DNA from: Parasporobacterium sp.
GTDB lineage: Bacteria; Bacillota; Clostridia; Lachnospirales; Lachnospiraceae
Direction of reading: 5' to 3'
Assembly (NCBI GenBank): GCA_017459985.1
Contig: JAFUBX010000005.1
Location: 84,346 to 148,345, forward strand
DNA length: 64,000 bases
Position 1 is the first letter of the stretch, and each line of letters opens with the position of its first letter. The position numbers were made by a program, and so were the translations under genes. Shown piece by piece: positions 41,694-48,896 of the stretch. The notes below the pieces were generated by a model that made no database searches, was not told the origin of the DNA, and worked only from the letters and a program-made list of their open reading frames with translations.

Positions 41694-41708
41694 TTATCTC
41701 ACTCCTTC

Positions 41709-42017
41709 TTATAAAGATATGCTCTTGATCTCAACTTCTGTGTAACACTGTCTGTGACCGTTCTTCTTGTGATACCCCTTCTTGGGTTTGTACTTGTAAA
41801 CGATCACTTTCTTCGCCTTGTCCTGTGCGGTCACTTCACCAACGACTTTGGCACCTTCCACAACAGGATTGCCGACCTTTGCGGTATCGCCGCCGACCAG
41901 AAGAACCTGATCAAATTCCACCTGTGAGCCTACTTCAGCATCGAGCTTCTCTACTCTGACCTTGTCACCTTCACTCACCTTGTACTGCTTGCCACCAGTT
42001 GCAATAATTGCGTACAT
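41709..42017 (-). CDS. rplU: 50S ribosomal protein L21
   Basis: 102 residues, standard size. [14 protein letters not shown] is the family start, and the C-terminus [19 protein letters not shown] is typical. Binds 23S rRNA in the large subunit. Ribosome binding site AGGAGGT precedes the ATG. A structured leader and promoter lie upstream. Confidence 0.96.
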   Translation of the reverse strand: MYAIIATGGKQYKVSEGDKVRVEKLDAEVGSQVEFDQVLLVGGDTAKVGNPVVEGAKVVGEVTAQDKAKKVIVYKYKPKKGYHKKNGHRQCYTEVEIKSISL

Positions 42018-42073
42018 AATGTACCTCCTGAAAAATACTCGCCAACTACGGTGCCGGAAGTTGTCCCGGACTT
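42018..42073 (-). promoter_or_regulatory. rplU leader, possible L21 autoregulatory RNA
   Basis: The 5' untranslated region of rplU can form a CCGG...CCGG hairpin (about 42055-42070) and repeats AGTTGGC at 42091-42097 (minus strand, just upstream) and near 42048. Many Firmicutes have an L21-binding leader here. I cannot confirm a match to that RNA family from memory. Confidence 0.4.
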
Positions 42074-42122
42074 AAAAAACCTCATTGTGCGGCCAACTAA
42101 TATAAATTACCACACAATGAGG
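42074..42122 (-). terminator. Terminator overlapping the rplU promoter region
   Basis: On the minus strand CCTCATTGTGTGG (42122-42110) pairs with CCGCACAATGAGG (42092-42080), 13 bp with one G-U, and is followed by TTTTTT (42079-42074). It should stop transcription from the upstream gene at 42158. A consensus -35 TTGACA (42133-42128) lies just ahead of the stem and its -10 falls in the loop, so the rplU promoter is nested inside the terminator. Confidence 0.8.
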
Positions 42123-42157
42123 CGTTCTGTCAACAATTATCCCAACGAAAACCTTCG

Positions 42158-42895
42158 TCAGAACAGCGGATAAATCGTCTCGTTGAACCAGTTATATCCC
42201 AGCATGTTCAGGGAATCCGGAAGCACGCCCAGGTTCACCAGCAGACCGATCAGGAACCAGATCAGCAGAAGAACCAGAATAATGTTGATCACAAGGCAGA
42301 TATAGAAGCCTGCACCGTGTCCGCGCTTTTCTTCGTAGTCATCATAATCGTCTTCGTAATCCTGATATCTGTCGTTATACCGTCCCTGGTCGTATCTGTC
42401 ATAATCGTCATAATACTCATCGCGGGATCTTCTGGCCTGGGACTGCTGCCGGCGGTCATATTCCGGACGGTTGCCCTTGGACTGGGCGCTGCGGCGCTTC
42501 TGGGCCGGAGCTTCTTCGTAGTCGTCCTCATAGCTGTCGGAATACTGTTCCTGTCTGCGGGCAGCCTTCGGGGCAGATTCCCGGGATTTTCTGACGGGAG
42601 CCTCTTCTTCGGCATCTTCATCATAGGGTGATTTAATATTCTGTACGGATGGCATTGCAATCTTGCAGGCTTCGTCATAAGCCAGCTTCAAAGCTTCGGA
42701 ATGGATGTTCGCAGGGACACTTCCTCCCTGGATCTGCTGAACCAGTTTGGAAAGGGTGCTCTTGGTTGCCTGCATAGCCGTATCATGATTGTTGGTGATC
42801 CCTTTGGCAAAATCATAAATATCCTGGGCATTTTCCTGATAAAGCTGCTTAATGGCATCGCTGCTTCCTGATTTGATATCATCTACTAAGCTCAT
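42158..42895 (-). CDS. Membrane protein with sigma-factor-region-2-like head
   Basis: 245 residues in three parts. Residues 10-55 (AIKQLYQENAQDIYDFAKGI, then a N-H-D-T-A-MQATKSTLSKLV stretch) resemble region 2 of ECF sigma factors. Residues 90-190 are low-complexity, rich in Asp, Tyr, Arg and Glu. A single membrane helix spans about 197-220, with a short outside tail. No region 4 is present. Ribosome binding site TAGGAGAG. Genes flanking it encode RNase G (upstream) and L21 (downstream, beyond a terminator). Function unknown; a membrane-tethered regulator or scaffold is a guess. Confidence 0.75.
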   Translation of the reverse strand: MSLVDDIKSGSSDAIKQLYQENAQDIYDFAKGITNNHDTAMQATKSTLSKLVQQIQGGSVPANIHSEALKLAYDEACKIAMPSVQNIKSPYDEDAEEEAPVRKSRESAPKAARRQEQYSDSYEDDYEEAPAQKRRSAQSKGNRPEYDRRQQSQARRSRDEYYDDYDRYDQGRYNDRYQDYEDDYDDYEEKRGHGAGFYICLVINIILVLLLIWFLIGLLVNLGVLPDSLNMLGYNWFNETIYPLF

Positions 42896-42983
42896 AGTCT
42901 CTCCTACCTTATATCAAAATATTATTCCATACATTTAACACCGGAATCCTATAGTACTGAACAATTTTAACAAAATAAATCAG

Positions 42984-44198
42984 TTATTGCAACATACTAA
43001 TGTCGATTAGTTCGTATATCGGCTTACGAATTTTCTTCCTGGTGATCTCCACAAGATTCAGTTTCGTCATTTCTACTATATTAGTCTTAACCGGATCAAA
43101 TTGCAATTGACTTTTTAAATAATCCATCAGCATGGTTTTATAGGCCTCGGATTTCATATTGATAAAATCAATGATGATGATCCCGGACAGATTCCGCAGA
43201 AGGATCTGCCGGGCGATCTCTGCAGCCGCCTCCAGATTGACCTTCAGATATTCATCCTCCGCTTTTTTCTCGGAAATATATTTCCCGGTATTCACGTCGA
43301 TGGACACCAGGGCTTCCGTCGGTTCGATAATGATATATCCCCCGGATTTGAGCCAGACTTTTTTCTGAAGGGCCTCCGTGATCTGCCGGTCAATATTGAA
43401 CATGGTATGCAAAGAAACCGTCCGGTGATCATAGAATTTCAGTTTCTCCAGATCATCCGGCTGGTATTTCTCCAGATATCCCCGGAGACTTTCATAAATC
43501 TCCGGATCATCCGTCAGGATCTCCCCCAGGATTGTTTCATATCCGTCCCGGATATTCACCATGTAGGAGGGAGGCGCCTGATAGATCTGGGACAAGCAGT
43601 TGTTATAGAGTCCGCAGTCCTTTAGCATCAGCCACAGGTCATAATAGAAATCCATTTCCTCATAGATCTGGGATGGGTCGGCAAACATGGCGTTAGTCCG
43701 GATAATAAATCCCGCTTCCTCATAACCGAAGCCTTCAAAATCCTTCTGGATCTGTTTTTTCTTCTCGGGATCCCGGAATTTATTGGAGAAATGCAGTCCT
43801 TTCTGAGCCAGAGTAAGCACCACATATTTGCCGGTCAGATTGATATCGGAGGTCAGTACCGGATCCTTGGATTTCAGAGCATCCTTGGAAACCTGAACGA
43901 TCATCTGATCCCCTTTACGCATCGGTCCCGGTTTTCTGCCGGGATTGGTAAATACCGGAGTGCTTCCCTCTTCCAGAGGATAATATCCCATCATGCCGGG
44001 GGCATACTCAATAAAGGCGGCATTGATATTCTTTACGATATTATCCACTCTGCCGATGTAAATATTGCCGATGGCGCTTTCTCCTTTTCCTCCGTCCAGA
44101 TTGATCTGGGTCGCGATCCCTCTGGAATTCAGAAGCAGGGAAAAGGTGATCTGATTCTTTTTTGTTATTACTAATTTGCCTTTTTTGGTTTCACTCAT
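42984..44198 (-). CDS. rng: Ribonuclease G/E family protein, short form
   Basis: 404 residues. S1-like RNA-binding region near the start (GNIYIGRVDNIVKNINAAFIEYA, cited in part) and the DNase I-like catalytic region with SIDVNTG and IIIIDFINM, whose aspartates bind magnesium. The protein ends at KIRKPIYELIDISMLQ and lacks the CPxC zinc-link and small dimer domain of E. coli RNase G/E. It processes or degrades RNA 5'-end-dependently in characterised relatives. Overlaps the DUF2344 gene by 8 bp. Confidence 0.88.
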   Translation of the reverse strand: MSETKKGKLVITKKNQITFSLLLNSRGIATQINLDGGKGESAIGNIYIGRVDNIVKNINAAFIEYAPGMMGYYPLEEGSTPVFTNPGRKPGPMRKGDQMIVQVSKDALKSKDPVLTSDINLTGKYVVLTLAQKGLHFSNKFRDPEKKKQIQKDFEGFGYEEAGFIIRTNAMFADPSQIYEEMDFYYDLWLMLKDCGLYNNCLSQIYQAPPSYMVNIRDGYETILGEILTDDPEIYESLRGYLEKYQPDDLEKLKFYDHRTVSLHTMFNIDRQITEALQKKVWLKSGGYIIIEPTEALVSIDVNTGKYISEKKAEDEYLKVNLEAAAEIARQILLRNLSGIIIIDFINMKSEAYKTMLMDYLKSQLQFDPVKTNIVEMTKLNLVEITRKKIRKPIYELIDISMLQ

Positions 44199-44859
44199 GG
44201 GTCTTTGTCTGATATTCGATCAGGGGAATCATTCCTTCCGCATACAGATCGCACCTTGTCACTTCCATCTCCGTCGCTTCGGCGGACAGGCCGGATTGTC
44301 TCAGAAGATCCGCCGCGATCAGTTCGGGTTTGATACTGTTCTCTCCGCCGCTTCCCAGGGTCATGGAAAGGATCCTTCCGTTCATCTCCATTTTCCGGAT
44401 CAGCTGCTTCACATCCACTTCCCGGATCCCGGTTTTGGTCTTTTTCTGAAGCAGGATCTGCTCCGGCTCCAGATATCTGACCGGGTCCAGGCTTATCGGC
44501 GTTTTAAACTCGATCTCGTAGGAAGCGAAACGGACGCTTGCCATAGCATTTCCGGCCTGTTCCTCCAGGATCCGGACATCCAGAATCTCAAATCCGTCTC
44601 CGCTCACCCGGTTGAGGCTTTCCCGGATCCCGGACGGATCCTGTCCATCTTCCACCTCGGCGTCCAGATATTCTCCCCGGCTTAATACGCCGACTCCCAG
44701 CGGCAGGGCGAACTGGAGCTTCTGATGCGGATTAAATCCTTCCGAATAGATCATCCGTATCTGTGCCCGGTTGAAGCATCTCTGAAATGTCCGCATAATA
44801 TCCAGATGTCCCAGATATTTCACGAATCCGTTTCTGGTAAATTTGATCCTTACTCGCAT
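44191..44859 (-). CDS. TIGR03936/DUF2344 radical-SAM-associated protein
   Basis: 222 residues. The opening VRIKFTRNGFVKYLGHLDIMR and MIYSEGFNPHQKLQFALPLG are diagnostic of the DUF2344 family, which is nearly always encoded beside a TIGR03960 radical SAM protein and RNase G, or fused to the former. The pair is suspected to act in RNA modification; the reaction is unknown. Overlaps both neighbours by about 10 bp. Confidence 0.9.
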   Translation of the reverse strand: MRVRIKFTRNGFVKYLGHLDIMRTFQRCFNRAQIRMIYSEGFNPHQKLQFALPLGVGVLSRGEYLDAEVEDGQDPSGIRESLNRVSGDGFEILDVRILEEQAGNAMASVRFASYEIEFKTPISLDPVRYLEPEQILLQKKTKTGIREVDVKQLIRKMEMNGRILSMTLGSGGENSIKPELIAADLLRQSGLSAEATEMEVTRCDLYAEGMIPLIEYQTKTHE

Positions 44860-46718
44860 GGGCAGTATTCACCTCCCTTATAAGCTGCGGCGCCGCATCC
44901 GCAGCAGGCCGCCTTGCAGTTGGGAGTTATTTTCTCCTCCAGAGCCCGTTTATATTCCCGGACCATAAAGGATTTGGAAGGTCCCGCATCGATAAAATCC
45001 CAGGGAAGGATCTCATCCAGGGATCGTCTGCGGTACAGATAAAAGGACAGAGACAGGCCGCTTGCTTCCAGCGCGCGGATCCACCGGTCGTAATCAAAGT
45101 ATTCTGTCCAGGCGTCAAATACGCCTCCGTCCTCATAGACCTTTTCGATCACCCGGCTGATTCTCCGGTCTCCCCGGGCCAGAAGTCCTTCGATGATCGT
45201 TGTCTTCGCATCATGCCAGTTATACTTGATGCTCTTTTTATTCAGTTCTGTCCGGATGGTCTCATTCAGAAGATAAGCTTTCTCCAGATACTGTTCCGGT
45301 GGGAGCATGGGTTCCCACTGGAACGGGGTAAATGGCTTCGGCACAAAAAAGGACGTGCTGACCGTAATCTGGATCTTTCCCTTACGCTGCTCTTTGGGAA
45401 CCGTGTCATAGTATAATTCCGCGATCCGTTCCGCCAGGGAGGAGATTCCTTTGATATCCTCTTCCCGTTCCGTCGGAAGTCCCAGCATAAAATAAAGCTT
45501 TACCTTGTTCCATCCGCAGGAAAAGGCATTTGCGGCTCCGGTAAAAATATTTTCTTCCGTAATTCCCTTATTGATCACATCCCGCATTCTCTGGGTGCCC
45601 GCTTCCGGCGCAAAGGTCAGGGAACTCTTGCGGATGTCCTGCACTTTATTCATCACATCGATCGGAAATTCATCGATCCGCAGGGACGGCAGGGAAATGT
45701 TGACCTTCCGGTCCTCATAGGTCTCGATCAGAAAATCCAGTAGCTCCAGCAGCTGCGGGTAGTCCGAAGAGCTCAGGGAAGAAAGGGAGATTTCCTCATA
45801 TCCGGTATTTTCAATCATATACTGCGCGTGCTGTTTCAAAAACTCCAGAGAACGGGTCCGGAAGGGCCGGTAGATCATTCCCGCCTGGCAGAACCGGCAT
45901 CCCCGGATGCATCCCCGCTGGATCTCCAGGGTCACCCGGTCCTGGGTAGCCTGCACATAAGGAATCACCGGAGCATCCGGAAAGCTGACCAGATCCAGAT
46001 TCTCACAGGCCTGTTTGGAAACTCTTGCAGGAACCCCTTCCGGGACGGGTTCAAAAGCAGAAATCGTACCGTCCGGAGCATATTCCGTCCGGTACAGGGA
46101 AGGGACGTAGATTCCCCGGATCCCGGAAGCAGCCTCCAGAAATTCCCTGCGGCTTTTTCCTTTCTCTCTGAAGTCCTTGTACAGATCGATCAGGTCAAAA
46201 TATACTGTTTCCCCCTCCCCGATATAGAAGAGATCGAAAAACTCAGCGATTGGTTCCGGATTGTAGGCGCAGGGACCTCCGCCGATCACAATAGGATCCT
46301 GATCAGACCGTTCACAACTGCGGAACGGAATCCCGGAAAGGTCCAGAATCTGCAGAATATTGGTATAGCACATTTCGTACTGCAGCGTGATCCCGAGAAA
46401 GTCAAATGCCTTTACCGGATCCTGGGATTCCAGGGCATACAGCAAGATCTCTTCTTCCTTCATGATCCGGTGCAGATCCATCCAGGGAGAATACACCCGC
46501 TCACACCAGACATCCTCCCGCTCATTCAGCATGGAATACAGGATCTGAATCCCCAGATGGGACATCCCGATCTCATACACATCCGGAAAGCACATGGCGA
46601 ACCGGACGGAGATCTGATCCTTGTCTTTCATCACAGAATTGATCTCCCCTCCGGTATACCGGGCGGGCTTTTCGATCTTCATTAATATTCGGTCTGGCAG
46701 AGCTAACTTTCGTTTCAT
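44850..46718 (-). CDS. TIGR03960 family B12-binding-type radical SAM protein
   Basis: 622 residues. An N-terminal region resembling a cobalamin-binding domain (VRFAMCFPDVYEIGMSHLGI, GEGETVYFDL) is followed by the radical-SAM core with RGCIRGCRFCQAGMIYRP (CX3CX2C). A cysteine-rich tail (CKAACCGCG and later CPC) may bind a further cluster. Family function is not established. Preceded by recU and followed by its usual DUF2344 partner. Confidence 0.92.
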   Translation of the reverse strand: MKRKLALPDRILMKIEKPARYTGGEINSVMKDKDQISVRFAMCFPDVYEIGMSHLGIQILYSMLNEREDVWCERVYSPWMDLHRIMKEEEILLYALESQDPVKAFDFLGITLQYEMCYTNILQILDLSGIPFRSCERSDQDPIVIGGGPCAYNPEPIAEFFDLFYIGEGETVYFDLIDLYKDFREKGKSRREFLEAASGIRGIYVPSLYRTEYAPDGTISAFEPVPEGVPARVSKQACENLDLVSFPDAPVIPYVQATQDRVTLEIQRGCIRGCRFCQAGMIYRPFRTRSLEFLKQHAQYMIENTGYEEISLSSLSSSDYPQLLELLDFLIETYEDRKVNISLPSLRIDEFPIDVMNKVQDIRKSSLTFAPEAGTQRMRDVINKGITEENIFTGAANAFSCGWNKVKLYFMLGLPTEREEDIKGISSLAERIAELYYDTVPKEQRKGKIQITVSTSFFVPKPFTPFQWEPMLPPEQYLEKAYLLNETIRTELNKKSIKYNWHDAKTTIIEGLLARGDRRISRVIEKVYEDGGVFDAWTEYFDYDRWIRALEASGLSLSFYLYRRRSLDEILPWDFIDAGPSKSFMVREYKRALEEKITPNCKAACCGCGAAAYKGGEYCPCE

Positions 46719-46733
46719 AAATCTGATATCCTG

Positions 46734-47273
46734 TTAATCCAGCCGGTCCTCTTCCTTCAGATCCCGGTTCAGGCCCTCCAGATAATGGACCTGAACCCCG
46801 AATTTGGGACCGACAAAATAGTTTTCGTTTAATTCTTCCATCTTGACGCTTTTGGGGCCTTCCGCCTGCGCCCGTTCATAGAACCTTTTCAGTTCCTGGA
46901 ACCGCATGTAATAGATCCGATCCGATTTTGTGAAATAAATCAAAAGAAAGGCAATTCCCCGCTGTTCTTCGAATTCTTTCATAAAATTGAACTGGTGCTC
47001 GTGCACATTGGACAGAGCGAAGGAAGCGGATTTGCATTCCTTGGCATCGAAACAGACCGGGAACCCCTGGATCGCTCCGATATAATCCACAGTACTGCGC
47101 TGTTCAAAATACGCCAGCGTAATATGCCGGTTATCATCGATCTCCACCGGCGTGATGGGCGTCGGGATCTTCTGGACAAGGCCCAGCCGCAGTTCCCGGT
47201 ATTTTTCGTTGGTCAGATTGATCAGACGTTCAAACTGTGATCCTCTGAGTCCTCTGGATCCCCAGGTAGACAT
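46734..47273 (-). CDS. recU: Holliday junction resolvase RecU
   Basis: 179 residues. Starts WGSRGLRGSQFERLIN; the nuclease core has STVDYIGAIQGFPVCFDAKE with the metal-binding Asp and Glu-x-Lys type residues, and HEHQFNFMKEF follows. RecU resolves recombination junctions in Firmicutes, replacing RuvC. The start is firm: GAAAGGAGAAGG lies just upstream, even though this makes a 52-bp overlap with the pseudouridine synthase gene. recU is more often beside a class A PBP gene. Confidence 0.93.
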   Translation of the reverse strand: MSTWGSRGLRGSQFERLINLTNEKYRELRLGLVQKIPTPITPVEIDDNRHITLAYFEQRSTVDYIGAIQGFPVCFDAKECKSASFALSNVHEHQFNFMKEFEEQRGIAFLLIYFTKSDRIYYMRFQELKRFYERAQAEGPKSVKMEELNENYFVGPKFGVQVHYLEGLNRDLKEEDRLD

Positions 47274-48259
47274 AATCCTTCTCCTTTCATAATCACGCGA
47301 AAATCCTCCGGAAGCGGCGCTGTAAAGATCCTTCCGTTCAGATATGCCAGCACCCCCTGCATCTTTTCAAACCGGAGCTGGTACGCATGGAGGAGCTGCC
47401 GCCGGATGCGGTATTTCCTCCAATATGCCTGATTTCCGGAAGGATCCTGATATTTGGGGTCTCCGATGACCGGATGTCCCAGAAACGCCAGATGAGCCCG
47501 GATCTGATGAGATTTCCCCGTGATCAGATCCACCTTGAGGCAGGTCAGGGAACCGCTTTGATCCAGCACCTGATAATCCGTCCGGATATAGGCGGCACCC
47601 GGCTGCTTTGTCCGGAAAACCCGGGACTGATTGCCGGAAGAGTCCTTACAGATATAAGCTTCTTCGCTCCGGTCCGTCATAAGAGATCCGTCCACGACGC
47701 ACAGATAGTACTTGCTCAGATCCCGCTCCCGGATCGCCCGGTTCAGCTCCCGCACCGCCGCAGGGTTTTTGCCTGCCGCCATCAGTCCGGAGGTGTTCCG
47801 GTCCAGACGATTGGAAATGCCGGGAGTAAAGAGATCCGTAATTCCCAGATAAGAGATCAGCCCGTCATTCACGCACCGGTCCTTCGGAGAAGATTTCTGG
47901 GACAGCAATCCCGCCGGTTTGTTCAGAAGAATCAGATTCTCATCTTCATAAAGGATCAGGGAGGTAAACCAGGAAAGATCCTCCGTCGCCGAGGGGGATC
48001 CGTCCGGATCTTTCTGTCTGGCAGGATCGGGGTGCTTTCCGGAACGGAAGGTCTGAATGGTCTCCTCCGACAGATACAGCTTGACCACATCTCCTTCTGA
48101 CAGGATCTCGGAGCCCGCCGCTTTCTTATCATTCAGAACGATATTCTTTTTGCGCAGCATCTTGTAGACAAATCCGGCAGAACTCTGGTCCAGATACCGG
48201 AATATCAGTTTGTCCAGTCTGCCGCCGGCCGTCTGTTCGGTGATCCGGATCTCTCTCAT
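47222..48259 (-). CDS. RluC/RluD-family pseudouridine synthase
   Basis: 345 residues. S4 domain (RLDKLIFRYLDQSSAGFVYKML) and catalytic domain with SNRLDRNTSGLMAAGKN; the aspartate is the nucleophile. GKSHQIRAHLAFLGHPVIGD is conserved. Closest in layout to RluC-type enzymes of 23S rRNA, but the target is not readable from sequence. Its last 52 bp overlap recU in another frame and its start overlaps the coaE stop by 4 bp. Confidence 0.9.
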   Translation of the reverse strand: MREIRITEQTAGGRLDKLIFRYLDQSSAGFVYKMLRKKNIVLNDKKAAGSEILSEGDVVKLYLSEETIQTFRSGKHPDPARQKDPDGSPSATEDLSWFTSLILYEDENLILLNKPAGLLSQKSSPKDRCVNDGLISYLGITDLFTPGISNRLDRNTSGLMAAGKNPAAVRELNRAIRERDLSKYYLCVVDGSLMTDRSEEAYICKDSSGNQSRVFRTKQPGAAYIRTDYQVLDQSGSLTCLKVDLITGKSHQIRAHLAFLGHPVIGDPKYQDPSGNQAYWRKYRIRRQLLHAYQLRFEKMQGVLAYLNGRIFTAPLPEDFRVIMKGEGLCLPGDPEDSEDHSLNV

Positions 48260-48882
48260 GGGGCTGCCTTCCGGTCCGACGGCCCGATCCCAAATCGGTT
48301 CAGATGCTCTTCGATCTGCCTTCTGGCAGAATCCAGGTCTGCGGAATTGTCGATCACAAAATCCGCCGCCTGCTCCATGACGTGATCCGGCAGCTGATTC
48401 TTCATGATATCGGCGATCTTTTCTCTGGTATAGCCCCTGGAATCGATCAGCCGCTGCACCCGGATCTCCGGATCCGTATGGACCACCCAGAGCTCATCAA
48501 CCAGATCCTGATAGCCCACCTGGATCAGGATCGCAGTCTCGATCACGATCAACCGGACAGCTTCTTTCTGATACTGCTTAAGAAGTGCTTCGATCCGTTT
48601 GCGGACCAGAGGATGATTGATATTGTTCAGCGCATTCAGTTTTTCCGGATCCTGAAATACGATCCGTGCCAGCTCGGCCCGGTCAATGGGGCTTTGCGGG
48701 CCTCCTGTGAGAATGCCGTCTCCGAAATACCGGACCACTTCCAGGTAGGATTCTTCCCCGGGCATCATCAGGTCCCGGGACACCTCATCCGCCATAATAA
48801 CGACTGCATCAAATTCTTTGTTCAGAATCTGCAGGATCGAAGATTTTCCGGTTCCGACCCCGCCTGTCACTCCGATGATCAT
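48256..48882 (-). CDS. coaE: Dephospho-CoA kinase
   Basis: 208 residues. Last step of coenzyme A synthesis. P-loop VTGGVGTGKSS (residues 5-15), ADEVSRDLM and INHPLVRKRIEALL are conserved. Standard Firmicute neighbour of polA, 14 bp downstream of it. The final PSDRKAAP tail runs into the next gene. Confidence 0.94.
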   Translation of the reverse strand: MIIGVTGGVGTGKSSILQILNKEFDAVVIMADEVSRDLMMPGEESYLEVVRYFGDGILTGGPQSPIDRAELARIVFQDPEKLNALNNINHPLVRKRIEALLKQYQKEAVRLIVIETAILIQVGYQDLVDELWVVHTDPEIRVQRLIDSRGYTREKIADIMKNQLPDHVMEQAADFVIDNSADLDSARRQIEEHLNRFGIGPSDRKAAP

Positions 48883-48896
48883 ACTACTTCCTCATC

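Noticed and set aside
40646-41728. 360-residue plus-strand open frame
   Set aside because: Antisense to obgE and rpmA; same codon-bias effect.
42317-42631. Hydrophobic 104-residue plus-strand frame resembling a membrane protein
   Set aside because: It is the antisense of the Asp/Tyr-rich linker of the gene at 42158-42895; hydrophobicity is a by-product of that composition.
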